NCBI RefSeq assembly: GCF_001006045.1
Contig: NZ_CP011267.1
Coordinates: 124,001-188,000 of the forward strand
Source of the DNA: Geoglobus ahangari
GTDB taxonomy: Archaea; Halobacteriota; Archaeoglobi; Archaeoglobales; Archaeoglobaceae
DNA length: 64,000 nucleotides
Reading direction: 5' to 3'
Shown here: positions 15,603 through 22,916 of the stretch, one piece after another
How positions within the stretch are numbered: the first letter of the stretch is position 1
How the letters are laid out: every line of letters starts with the position of its first letter
Program-made: the position numbers and the translations under genes
The notes under the pieces: generated by a model
Databases searched by the model: none
Told to the model about the DNA's origin: nothing
Seen by the model: the letters and a program-made list of their open reading frames with translations, nothing else

Positions 15603-16265
15603 TTAAATTTTCTCAAGAAGAGCCGAGTACTTCCGTATCCTCTCGTCGTCGTAGCTTGAGAGCCACGAGAGCCAGCAGAGCTCCACCGCCATGTAGCCGT
15701 GGTCATGAGCAATGTCCTCGGCAAACCTCACGAACTCCACCTGGTTCTTAGGCGCGCTGACATGCCTTTCAACGAACCTCCTGACGATTCTGTCCGGCAT
15801 CACCGTGTCAACGCCACCCATCATCCTGAGGTACTGAAATGTGTTAATTCCGGCACCGCTAACCTTGAGCCACTCCCTCCAGCTCTCAAGCTCAGCCTTC
15901 GACGCCCACCTTCTCAGCGCCTCAACACCATCTCCATGCTCAAGCAGCTCTTCAGCCACACCTTTAGCAACGCTCCAGCTCCTCCTGTTCCTCCAGATGC
16001 TGTAAAGTCTGCTTTCATCTGCCCTCACCAGATCTTCGAGGGTGGAAATCTCTCCTGAGTCGACAAACTTTTCCTTGAACTGGAGAACCCTCGGAACAAC
16101 GACGGAGAAGTAGTTCACGCCCACAGACGTGATCGCCGCGTCCACAACCATGAGAATAGCGCTACCACCATACCTCTCAGATCTCAGAACCTTCCCGCAG
16201 AACCTCAGCGTCTCGGGGCTCTTTCTGGCGAGTGTGTCAAGCTCCTCCTTCAGAGCCCCCAACAA
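15603..16265 (-). CDS. HhH-GPD-like (DNA glycosylase fold) protein, uncharacterised
   Basis: A 220-residue all-helical protein. The segment KVSGAGINTFQYLRMMGG (about residues 133-150) reads as a helix-hairpin-helix, and VDTVMPDRIVRRFVERH after it places an aspartate where HhH-GPD base-excision enzymes keep their catalytic Asp. No C-terminal Fe-S cysteine set is present. It could be a divergent N-glycosylase or a non-catalytic DNA-binding relative; the fold call is inference from motif spacing. Its first 29 bases overlap the end of the secretion ATPase gene, so the two are cotranscribed, an odd pairing. Confidence 0.6.
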   Translation of the reverse strand: MLGALKEELDTLARKSPETLRFCGKVLRSERYGGSAILMVVDAAITSVGVNYFSVVVPRVLQFKEKFVDSGEISTLEDLVRADESRLYSIWRNRRSWSVAKGVAEELLEHGDGVEALRRWASKAELESWREWLKVSGAGINTFQYLRMMGGVDTVMPDRIVRRFVERHVSAPKNQVEFVRFAEDIAHDHGYMAVELCWLSWLSSYDDERIRKYSALLEKI

Positions 16266-17745
16266 GCCTGATCACCTTCTCGGGATCAATCTGGTAGGTC
16301 TGGATTATTCTCGCTACCTCTCTGAACTCGCGGATGTTGTTGTCGAGCATGTACTGGAGGACTTTTTCGCGGGTTTTGAGCTCCTGTTCGAGCTCCTTTC
16401 TCGTCCAGCTTCTCAGGGTTCTTATCTCCTCGAGGGCCTTTGAGCTGCCGACCATCACGTGTTCGTCCTTGGTCGAGTCCCAGGCGAAGACGGTTGTTGT
16501 TCTCATGATCTTGGTGTGGGGGTCGACGCCTATTATCTCTGCGATCTCCATGTTCCTCCTCACCCTCTTCCTGCCCAGGAAGACCTGGGCCTGGATGCTG
16601 ACTATGTCTAAGGCTTCTATCATTGCTCTGGGGACGTTTATGGGTGGGTTTTCCAGCCTGTGGATGACTCCATTAACGCTGTCGGCGTGGAGAGTTGAGT
16701 AGGTGGTGTGGCCCGTGCTCATTGCCTGGAAGAGTGTCAGTGCTTCCTTACCTCTGACCTCACCGACTATTATGTACTCGGGCCTCTGTCTCAAAGCCGC
16801 TCTGAGCAGGTCGTACATGTCTATGGTCTTCCCGCCCTCTCTCGTCACTGCGGGAATCCAGTTCTCGTGGGGGAGCATGACCTCCCTCGTGTCCTCTATG
16901 GTGACTATCTTGGAGTTCTTGGGGATGAAGAGGGAGACGGCGTTCATGGAGGTGGTTTTTCCGCTCGCAGTTCCTCCGGCGAAGATCAGAGACTTTTTGT
17001 TCTCTATGCAGAGCCAGAGGTAGGCCATCTGCTCGACGCTGAACGTTCCCCAGGCGATAAGGTCTATTGGTGTTACAGGTTCATCTCTGAACTTTCTTAT
17101 GGTGAAGGTGGATCCGTGGTCTGTTACTTCTCTTGCCAAGGTCATCTGGATTCTGGAGCCGTCTGGAAGTGCTGCGTCGAGCATGGGCTCGGCTATGCTT
17201 ATGTGCTTTCCAGACATCTGGGCGAGCTTGATGACGAAGTTGTCCAGCTCATCCTCACTGAAGGTGATGTTCGTTCTCAGGTTCTGGTAGTTGCGGTGGA
17301 AGATGTAGATGGGCTTGTTGTAGCCGTTGCAGGAGATGTCTTCTATCAGGCGGTCCTTCATGAGGGGGGTGATGGGGCCGTAGAGGATCGTGTCCCTGAG
17401 AACGTAGTAGAAGAGAGCATGATAGTGGTAGTCGTCCTCGATCCTGAGCTTCATGGACTCGATAATTCGCTCATAAGCGTCCTTCAGCGTCTCCACCTTG
17501 TCCTTCCTGTGGGGGAGGGAGGGGAGGACGAACTCAAGCCTCCTCAGAATTTCATGCCTCGCCTCCTCAAACTCATCAAGGGGGGGCTCAATAACGTAGT
17601 AGAGCTGATCGAGATCCTTCTCAAGAATCTTGATTGCAGAGAAAACGTGATCTCCGTAAACGGGATATGCATCAACCTCCTCGTAGCCCTCTGGAACGGG
17701 CGAGTCCAGAAGCCTCTCCGCGAACTCCTTGAGGTTGTTCATCAT
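16237..17745 (-). CDS. Type II/IV secretion (archaeal pilus) ATPase
   Basis: Hexameric motor ATPase of the GspE/VirB11/FlaI superfamily that drives assembly of archaeal type IV pili. The N-terminal domain includes LYGPITPLMKDRLIEDISCNG and AEPMLDAALPDGSRIQMTL; the motor has Walker A FAGGTASGKTTSMNA, Asp box IVTIEDTREVMLP, Walker B RPEYIIVGEVRGKEA and the His box STGHTTYSTLHADS. An open frame begins at 17781, but a reverse-strand TATA box lies inside that extension, so I use ATG 17745 (MMNNLKEFAERL). No TadC-like membrane platform, prepilin or prepilin peptidase is adjacent, so its partners must lie elsewhere. Confidence 0.9.
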   Translation of the reverse strand: MMNNLKEFAERLLDSPVPEGYEEVDAYPVYGDHVFSAIKILEKDLDQLYYVIEPPLDEFEEARHEILRRLEFVLPSLPHRKDKVETLKDAYERIIESMKLRIEDDYHYHALFYYVLRDTILYGPITPLMKDRLIEDISCNGYNKPIYIFHRNYQNLRTNITFSEDELDNFVIKLAQMSGKHISIAEPMLDAALPDGSRIQMTLAREVTDHGSTFTIRKFRDEPVTPIDLIAWGTFSVEQMAYLWLCIENKKSLIFAGGTASGKTTSMNAVSLFIPKNSKIVTIEDTREVMLPHENWIPAVTREGGKTIDMYDLLRAALRQRPEYIIVGEVRGKEALTLFQAMSTGHTTYSTLHADSVNGVIHRLENPPINVPRAMIEALDIVSIQAQVFLGRKRVRRNMEIAEIIGVDPHTKIMRTTTVFAWDSTKDEHVMVGSSKALEEIRTLRSWTRKELEQELKTREKVLQYMLDNNIREFREVARIIQTYQIDPEKVIRLVGGSEGGA

Positions 17746-17761
17746 TACCATGTTCCCGCAG

Positions 17762-17773
17762 GCGTATTTAACC
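17762..17773 (-). promoter_or_regulatory. TATA box for the secretion ATPase gene
   Basis: GGTTAAATACGC on the reverse strand, about 24 nt before ATG 17745. It lies within the longest possible reading frame, which argues that the longer N terminus (from 17781) is not translated. Confidence 0.45.
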
Positions 17774-17836
17774 ATTTTCATTATTATTATGAAGTGCCGG
17801 AAATGTCAAATCCCTTGAGGAGATAGAGAGAGTGAC

Positions 17837-18124
17837 ATGATGAACCAGAAGAACCTGAGGGAGAAGATATTCGACCTGCTGATGGAGAGGGAGATGAGCG
17901 TTTCCGAGATAATCAGGGAGCTCGGCCTCGACCCATCAATGAGAAAGGAGGTCTTCAGAATAATTGAGTCATTGGGCAGGATCGCCAAGAGGAAGGGGAT
18001 GAGGGTCTACGTCATGCCGGCCACATGCCTCTCATGCGGGTTCACGTTCAGGAGCCTGAACCCGTCGAAGTGTCCGGAGTGCAGGTCGGAGAGAATATCA
18101 GAAGCGAAGTTTATTATTAAGTAA
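17837..18124 (+). CDS. HTH plus zinc-ribbon transcriptional regulator (COG3357 type)
   Basis: A 95-residue protein with an N-terminal helix-turn-helix (LMEREMSVSEIIRELGLD, then a recognition helix in MRKEVFRIIESLGR) joined to a C-terminal zinc ribbon with two CxxC knuckles, ATCLSCGFTF and SKCPECRSE. This is the architecture of COG3357 predicted regulators, widespread in archaea. Target genes are not known. It diverges from the secretion ATPase gene, which is a natural candidate target. The start is ATG 17837 or 17840, with a purine-rich GAGGAGATAGAGAG leader upstream; no convincing TATA box was found. Confidence 0.8.
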   Translation: MMNQKNLREKIFDLLMEREMSVSEIIRELGLDPSMRKEVFRIIESLGRIAKRKGMRVYVMPATCLSCGFTFRSLNPSKCPECRSERISEAKFIIK

Positions 18125-18350
18125 ATTTAATGATTTATTGTGCGTAATATACACCTGCAAATTTAAACGCTGTTATCAAAACTGAACTCGTGTCAGAATC
18201 AAGATAATTGTAAGTATTCCGAATCAGTTCACTCATTCAATTCTGTGGGAGCTACTCACGAAAAGTTGACCAATTGAGTTTTTGTGTACTATCATGTCAA
18301 GTGTTCTCACTGACCAATGCTCATCATCCTATAGAAAAATTTATTAAGTT
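18125..18350. other. A+T-rich intergenic stretch with short direct repeats
   Basis: The longest non-coding gap (about 226 bases), clearly more A+T-rich than its surroundings. It holds no tRNA fold or convincing ORF. TGACCAAT occurs twice in direct orientation (18267-18274 and 18311-18318), each with a nearby CTCAC. The right end supplies the promoter of the CARF-like gene. It may be regulatory or the remnant of a lost gene. Confidence 0.4.
18340..18347 (+). promoter_or_regulatory. TATA box for the CARF-like regulator gene
   Basis: TTTATTAA preceded by AGAAAAA. Its centre is about 26 nt from ATG 18369 and 17 nt from ATG 18360, favouring a leaderless start at the former. Confidence 0.45.
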
Positions 18351-18359
18351 TTGCACAAA

Positions 18360-19046
18360 ATGAAAGACATGAAGGTCGTGCACGTCATAGCAGTTGGAAT
18401 GAACAAGGACAGGATAATGGAGAGCCTGAAGATGAGCGGTTACCCGATTCAGAAAGCGTACCTTGCGATGCCGAAGTCAAAGGAGTACGAGAGCGTTGCT
18501 GAAGAGCTCGAAAAGGCCCTCAGCGTGCTTGTAGAGATTGAGAAGATTTACGTGGACGAGTCGGACGTTTACGGATCGGCCATAAAGATTCTCAGCGCCC
18601 TCAAAAAGGAGAAGGACGAGGGGAACCAGATATACATAAACGCCACCGACGCCCCGAGAACCCTGATGATCTCGTGCTACATCACCGCCCAGCTCGTGGA
18701 CGGGAAGATGTACGTGGCCCTGCCAAAGTACGAGGGCGGAAAGGAGGTAGGCGTGGACAAGATCGTCGAGATTCCTGTGCCTCCGCTCAAGAAGATAGGC
18801 GAGGACAAGCTGAGGATACTGAAGGCGATCTACAACAACGGAAAGGAGGTAGACTCGATCAACAGCCTGATAAAGCTCATAGAGGGCAAGCTCGAAAAGC
18901 AGAAGGCGTACATGGCCCAGAGGGCCAAGATGAGCTACCACCTTAAAGGCCTTGAGAAGGACGGGCTCATAGAGATGAGGAGAGACGGAAAGAACGTCAG
19001 AATCACCCTGACGCCGCTCGGAGAGGCCTTCTGCACAATCAACTGA
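18360..19046 (+). CDS. CARF-like domain / winged-helix regulator (HFX_2341/DUF6293 family)
   Basis: Two-domain regulator related to Csa3-type proteins. The N-terminal half (KVVHVIAVGMNKDRIMESL to QIYINATDAPRTLMISCYIT) is a Rossmann-like CARF-type sensor: the N-A-T-D-A-P-R loop is where cyclic oligonucleotides bind in true CARF proteins. The C-terminal half is a winged helix (QRAKMSYHLKGLEKDGLIEM). No CRISPR array or cas gene is in the window, so it is either an orphan or regulates elsewhere. The start may be ATG 18360 or, by TATA spacing, ATG 18369. It converges with the uracil-DNA glycosylase gene, overlapping by 8 bases. Confidence 0.78.
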   Translation: MKDMKVVHVIAVGMNKDRIMESLKMSGYPIQKAYLAMPKSKEYESVAEELEKALSVLVEIEKIYVDESDVYGSAIKILSALKKEKDEGNQIYINATDAPRTLMISCYITAQLVDGKMYVALPKYEGGKEVGVDKIVEIPVPPLKKIGEDKLRILKAIYNNGKEVDSINSLIKLIEGKLEKQKAYMAQRAKMSYHLKGLEKDGLIEMRRDGKNVRITLTPLGEAFCTIN

Positions 19047-19647
19047 AGAAGTCAAACAAGGTTGTGTTTTTTCTTTTTATCAACCCCCTCAGCTTCCTGA
19101 AGTCCTCCTCTATCACCTGCCTGAGCGGTGGCCTGTAAAGGGCCGCGGCCGGATGGTAGGTGGCCATGAACAGGACTCTTCTCCCATCCACTATCTTCTC
19201 CTTCAGCACCCCCCGCTCCCTCGAGATTGTCGTGAACGGGATCTCGAAGTACTCAAATATGGTCTTTGCAGCGTGCCTTCCAAGGCATACGATCACGTCC
19301 GGCCTTATGACCTCAATCTGACGGGCCAGATAGGGAAAGCACGCGTCTATCTCCTCCTCAGTCGGGTCTCTGTTGTTGGGCGGCCTGCACTTCAGAATGT
19401 TGGTTATGTAAACATCCTTCCTGCTCAGGCCCAGCTCGTTCTCTATAAGCGTCGTGAGGAGCTTTCCCGCATTACCCACGAACGGTCTCCCCTGCTCGTC
19501 CTCCTCCCTGCCCGGAGCCTCCCCAACGAACATTATCTGCGCTCTCTCACTTCCCTCTCCGGGCACGTAGTTCTTCTTCGTGAGGTAAAGGCTGCAGTTC
19601 CTGCAGGAGAGTATGTCCCTGACAATGTCCTCAAGCGACTCGGCCAT
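19039..19647 (-). CDS. Uracil-DNA glycosylase, family 4 (UDGa)
   Basis: Removes uracil arising from cytosine deamination, important in hyperthermophiles. Family 4 hallmarks: Fe-S cysteines at 15, 18 (SCRNCSLY), 87 (LKCRPP) and 103 (DACFPY); active-site [17 protein letters not shown] (42-58); [11 protein letters not shown]; and the C-terminal MATYHPAA loop. The last residues TTLFDFFS, preceded by Asn194, look like a PCNA-interacting peptide (PIP box) with Asn in place of Gln, which would tether the enzyme to the sliding clamp. It is transcribed alone. Confidence 0.93.
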   Translation of the reverse strand: MAESLEDIVRDILSCRNCSLYLTKKNYVPGEGSERAQIMFVGEAPGREEDEQGRPFVGNAGKLLTTLIENELGLSRKDVYITNILKCRPPNNRDPTEEEIDACFPYLARQIEVIRPDVIVCLGRHAAKTIFEYFEIPFTTISRERGVLKEKIVDGRRVLFMATYHPAAALYRPPLRQVIEEDFRKLRGLIKRKNTTLFDFFS

Positions 19648-19684
19648 CAGGCATCACAAAAAAAGATAGCTGAAAAAGCTTTTG

Positions 19685-20998
19685 TCAGAACTTGAGCACC
19701 CTCGCAGAGACTATCACCGGATCCCAGATCGGCGTGAATGGCGGTGCGTAGACGAGATCTAAGAAGAACAGGTCCCTTGTCGTGAACTGGGCCTGAATGG
19801 CGACCGCAAAAACGTTCGTCCTCATCGCTACCATCTCGTACCCAGCCACCTGAGCTCCGAGGATTCTGTTGGTCTTCACATCCTTTACGACCTTGAGGTA
19901 CGTCTTCTTCGCCCCCGGGTAGTAGTGAACCTTGGTGTTTGCAGTGATGAACGCGCTCTTGACCTCAAAGCCCTCCTGCTTGGCCTCCCTCTCGGTCAGC
20001 CCCGTCCTTCCGATCTGCAGCTCGTGGAATTTGGTTATCTGGGTTCCAACAATTCCCGGGAACTCGATGTTTCCTCCGGCCATGTTCACTCCAGCCACGT
20101 ACCCCATCTTGTTCCCCGATGGGGCGAGGGGGATCCACACGTTCTTCCCAGTCACTAAGTGCTTGGCCTCCGCCACATCTCCTGCAGCGTAGACGTTCTC
20201 AACGCTCGTTTCCATGCGCCCGTTGACCTTAATCGCCCCGCTCTCCCCGAGCTCCACGCCGAGCTGCTCAGCAAGCTCAGTGTTGGGCTTCACGCCAACT
20301 GCCATGAGCACGAGATCGGCCCTGTACTCACCCCTGTCAGTCACAACCCTCTCAACCCTGTCCTTACCCTCTATGGCCACGATCTTCTCACCAAGCCTGA
20401 GATCCACCTTCTGCTCCATCTCTTTCCTGACTATCTCCGCGATTTCCGAGTCAAAGTTCGGCAGCGGCTGGTCGGCCATTTCAATCACGGTCACCTTCTT
20501 GCCCCTCGCGCTGAACGCCTCGGCCATCTCAACGCCAACGTAGCCTGCCCCAACTATAACAACATTCTCCGCATCCTTCGCAGCCTCCCTGATCCTGTCT
20601 GCATCTGGCGGAAGATCGACCGTGAAGACGTTCTCGAGATCCACTCCCTCGACAGGCGGTACCTTCGGAGATGCGCCTGTCGCTATCAGGAGCTTATCCC
20701 ACTCGTACTCCTTCACCTCCCCATTCTCCTCGACCACAACGTAACCATCCTTCGCCTCGATCACCCTTGCGTTCATGTGCAGGTCTATGCCCCTCTCCTT
20801 CACGAAGACCTCGGGCTTGTAGTACATCAGCTCGTCGCTCGGAAAGTCAAACTCTATGGCGTAGGGAATGCCGCATGGAGCGTGGCTCACAAAAGATGAG
20901 GCCTCAAAAACCTTGACGTCCCAGTCGGGCTTCAGAGCCCTTATTCTCGAAGCAGCGGTCATTCCTCCTGCTCCACCACCCACTATGACTACCCTCAT
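19685..20998 (-). CDS. CoA-disulfide reductase / NAD(P)H oxidase-type flavoprotein
   Basis: Single-cysteine member of the pyridine nucleotide-disulfide reductase family. The FAD site is [16 protein letters not shown] at the N terminus, the active-site cysteine is Cys42 in [11 protein letters not shown], the NAD(P)H site is [20 protein letters not shown], and the second FAD motif is [14 protein letters not shown]. The C-terminal dimerisation domain ends with the PPFTP segment. Archaeal relatives reduce CoA disulfide, polysulfide/sulfur or O2 to protect thiols; which applies is not visible. I use ATG 20998 (MRVVIVGG) rather than the TTG five codons upstream. A TTTAATAATT element near 21026 is the likely TATA box. 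Confidence 0.88.
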   Translation of the reverse strand: MRVVIVGGGAGGMTAASRIRALKPDWDVKVFEASSFVSHAPCGIPYAIEFDFPSDELMYYKPEVFVKERGIDLHMNARVIEAKDGYVVVEENGEVKEYEWDKLLIATGASPKVPPVEGVDLENVFTVDLPPDADRIREAAKDAENVVIVGAGYVGVEMAEAFSARGKKVTVIEMADQPLPNFDSEIAEIVRKEMEQKVDLRLGEKIVAIEGKDRVERVVTDRGEYRADLVLMAVGVKPNTELAEQLGVELGESGAIKVNGRMETSVENVYAAGDVAEAKHLVTGKNVWIPLAPSGNKMGYVAGVNMAGGNIEFPGIVGTQITKFHELQIGRTGLTEREAKQEGFEVKSAFITANTKVHYYPGAKKTYLKVVKDVKTNRILGAQVAGYEMVAMRTNVFAVAIQAQFTTRDLFFLDLVYAPPFTPIWDPVIVSARVLKF

Positions 20999-21055
20999 GC
21001 AATCACCACTCAAGAACTGAAATTATTAAACAAAATAAACTTTCTCTCTTATGCT

Positions 21056-21646
21056 TCAGAGGTCATCCGCGAGGATTGCAAGGGCAAGCTCACGGTTTGA
21101 GAGCAGGTCGATGGAGTAGTTGTCCCAGAAAACGCAGGTTCCGAGCACTATGACCTTCCCGCTCCACAGCTCCTGATACGAGGCAAAAACCGCCTTTTCA
21201 CTCTTCACAACAGGTACTCCACCGCTGACAGAGGAGCTGCACGGCATGACAACCTTCCTGCCGTTCCACTCGGCAACAGGGAACCTCGGGTCACCCAGGT
21301 TGTTCTCCTCATCAACAACCATGTCCATCTCCAGCCTGATTTCGGAGTTCAGCCTTTTGAGGGCGCGGTTTATGACCTCCGACACCCTGTCGAGGTTGTT
21401 GTAGTAGGAGGCGAAGACTACCGTCTTCCTCCTCCTCAGCCACCCTCTCATCCTGCTGAGCTCCCTGAGCTTGAACTGCACCTCTGGATAGTTGAAGACG
21501 ATGACGTCGTAGTTCTCGAGCCTGTAGAAGGAGTCCACACACTCGGCAACAATCCCCTCATCCTCTGCAATTTTCTTGAGCTTGCTGAAGTAGTAGTAAT
21601 CGTCAATGAGGAACTCGCCGTGGCTGGAGCTCCACCCGACCCTCAT
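21056..21646 (-). CDS. Uncharacterised alpha/beta protein (DUF4350-like)
   Basis: A 196-residue protein with a glutamine-amidotransferase-like outline: an N-terminal loop GWSSSHGEFLIDDYYY, a strand YDVIVFNYPEVQF followed by helix, then TVVFASYYNNLDRV, and a late KVIVLGTCVFWDN strand. The opening resembles DUF4350/GldG-type sugar- or ligand-binding domains; the match is weak and made from memory. No signal peptide or membrane helix. A TATA box CTATTTATAT at 21671-21680 sits about 28 nt upstream of ATG 21646. Neighbours do not suggest a pathway. Confidence 0.55.
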   Translation of the reverse strand: MRVGWSSSHGEFLIDDYYYFSKLKKIAEDEGIVAECVDSFYRLENYDVIVFNYPEVQFKLRELSRMRGWLRRRKTVVFASYYNNLDRVSEVINRALKRLNSEIRLEMDMVVDEENNLGDPRFPVAEWNGRKVVMPCSSSVSGGVPVVKSEKAVFASYQELWSGKVIVLGTCVFWDNYSIDLLSNRELALAILADDL

Positions 21647-21670
21647 CAGTCCCCGTGAGGGGGCGACGGG

Positions 21671-21680
21671 ATATAAATAG
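21671..21680 (-). promoter_or_regulatory. TATA box for the DUF4350-like gene
   Basis: CTATTTATAT on the reverse strand, about 28 nt upstream of ATG 21646, leaving at most a few untranslated bases. Confidence 0.5.
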
Positions 21681-21712
21681 GTTAAGCAAAAATGCGAAAT
21701 TGCAGGAAAAAA

Positions 21713-22786
21713 TTAAGAGAAGATCTTCCTCGCCACGAGCAGCTTCATCACTTCTGTAGCACCTTCAGCTATGTCCAGAACCTTCGCATCCCTGTAGGCC
21801 ATCTCAACCTCGCTGCTCGAAAGCAAGCCGAAGCCTCCGTGTATCTCAACCGCGACATCTGCAGCCTTCTTAGCAACTCTTGCTGCAAGAATCTTCGCCA
21901 CCGCGCCCTCGTAGCCCGGGTCCTCCATTTTCTCAGCCATCGAGTAGATGACCCTCCTCAGAGCCTCAATCTCAACCGCAACATCTGCGAGCATGAACTG
22001 AACCGCCTGAAGGTCTGCGAGCGTTCCTCCGAAGGCCTTCCTCTTCTTGGCCCTCTCCACAGCGAGGTTCAAGCACCTCTCCGCTATACCCAGCCCCATG
22101 GCAGAGAAAGGTATCCTGTTGGGCGCGAGCGTTCCGAGAGCGACCCTCATCCCTTTGCCCTCTCCAACGAGCACATTGCTCTCAGGCACCTCTACATTCT
22201 CGAACCTGACGCTCGCAAGCCCGCTGCCTCTCATGCCGGCAAGGTCTATCTTCGTCGCCGTTATCCCGTCACCCCTCTCAACAACAAACGCCGTGAGTCC
22301 CTTGGCACCCTCCCCCGTCCTCGCAACGACCACGAAAACATCCGCATACATGCCGTTGGTTATAAGCGTCTTGCTCCCGTTGAGTATGTAGCTGTCTCCC
22401 TGCTTCTCGGCCTTCATGCTCACCGCATTCGCCACATCACTGCCGCCCTTCCCCTCTGTTATGGCAATCGTCCCTATACCCCTGACAAGCTTCGGGAAGA
22501 ACTCACTCTTCTGCTCCTCGCTGCCGAAGAGTCTTAAGGCATCAACGGCCATGTTGTGAACAACAACGCTGTGAGCCACACCTCCCGAAACCTTACCGAG
22601 CTCCTCCCCAACCACGCAGGCCTCGTAGTAACCCTTACCCATTCCGCCAAACTCTTCCGGTACCATCAGACCGAGGATTCCAGAGCTTTTGATTAAGTCG
22701 AGCACGTCACCCATATCATTGTTCCTGTCAATCTCTCCGGCTTTTTCGGCCAGAACGGCCCTGAGTTTCTCAACAACCTCCTGCAT
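21713..22786 (-). CDS. Acyl-CoA dehydrogenase
   Basis: FAD-dependent enzyme that introduces the alpha-beta double bond into acyl-CoA in fatty-acid or branched-chain degradation. Family features: VPEEFGGMGKGYYEACVVGEE, AITEGKGGSDVANAVSMKA (flavin contacts), NGSKTLITNG, MRGSGLASVRFENVEVP, and the C-terminal VEIHGGFGLLSSSEVEMAYRD, then DIAEGATEVMK, where Glu in AEG occupies the catalytic-base position. Start choice: ATG 22786 is about 29 nt from a TATA-like GTTATTA; ATG 22807 would add seven residues. Chain-length preference cannot be deduced. It is divergent from the thermosome gene. Confidence 0.9.
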   Translation of the reverse strand: MQEVVEKLRAVLAEKAGEIDRNNDMGDVLDLIKSSGILGLMVPEEFGGMGKGYYEACVVGEELGKVSGGVAHSVVVHNMAVDALRLFGSEEQKSEFFPKLVRGIGTIAITEGKGGSDVANAVSMKAEKQGDSYILNGSKTLITNGMYADVFVVVARTGEGAKGLTAFVVERGDGITATKIDLAGMRGSGLASVRFENVEVPESNVLVGEGKGMRVALGTLAPNRIPFSAMGLGIAERCLNLAVERAKKRKAFGGTLADLQAVQFMLADVAVEIEALRRVIYSMAEKMEDPGYEGAVAKILAARVAKKAADVAVEIHGGFGLLSSSEVEMAYRDAKVLDIAEGATEVMKLLVARKIFS

Positions 22787-22810
22787 ACTTCTGTTTTCAT
22801 TAATCATGCA

Positions 22811-22820
22811 TAATAACGTT
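22811..22820 (-). promoter_or_regulatory. TATA-like box for the acyl-CoA dehydrogenase gene
   Basis: AACGTTATTA on the reverse strand, about 29 nt before ATG 22786. A weaker box than others in the window. Confidence 0.35.
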
Positions 22821-22836
22821 TTCGTAAACCCTCCAA

Positions 22837-22850
22837 CTCCTTTCAAGGAG
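22837..22850. promoter_or_regulatory. Palindrome between thermosome and acyl-CoA dehydrogenase genes
   Basis: Perfect inverted repeat CTCCTT-TC-AAGGAG, roughly 33 nt upstream of the thermosome TATA centre and about 28 nt upstream of the TATA-like box of the divergent gene. It could bind a regulator for either. It does not match the CTAAC-N5-GTTAG motif described for Archaeoglobus HSR1. Confidence 0.4.
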
Positions 22851-22869
22851 CACACGAGTCACTACCGAA

Positions 22870-22881
22870 ATTCTTATATAG
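22870..22881 (+). promoter_or_regulatory. Thermosome promoter (TATA box with BRE)
   Basis: Strong TATA box ATTCTTATATAG preceded by purine-rich CCGAA. Transcription should begin near 22903, giving a ~14-nt leader that holds GAGGTGATG before ATG 22917. Confidence 0.6.
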
Positions 22882-22916
22882 AAATACCCACCCACCAAAC
22901 TTTGAGGTGATGTGAA

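Noticed and set aside
16708-17826. A 372-codon forward open frame
   Set aside because: Antisense to the secretion ATPase, which has all its Walker and His-box motifs intact.
18125-18350. Possible CRISPR array or leader before the CARF-like gene
   Set aside because: Only two 8-bp direct repeats are seen, no 24-37-bp repeats or regular spacers, and no cas genes nearby.
22801-22916. HSR1-type heat shock operator (CTAAC-N5-GTTAG) at the thermosome promoter
   Set aside because: I looked for the motif and it is not present; only the CTCCTT-TC-AAGGAG palindrome is there.
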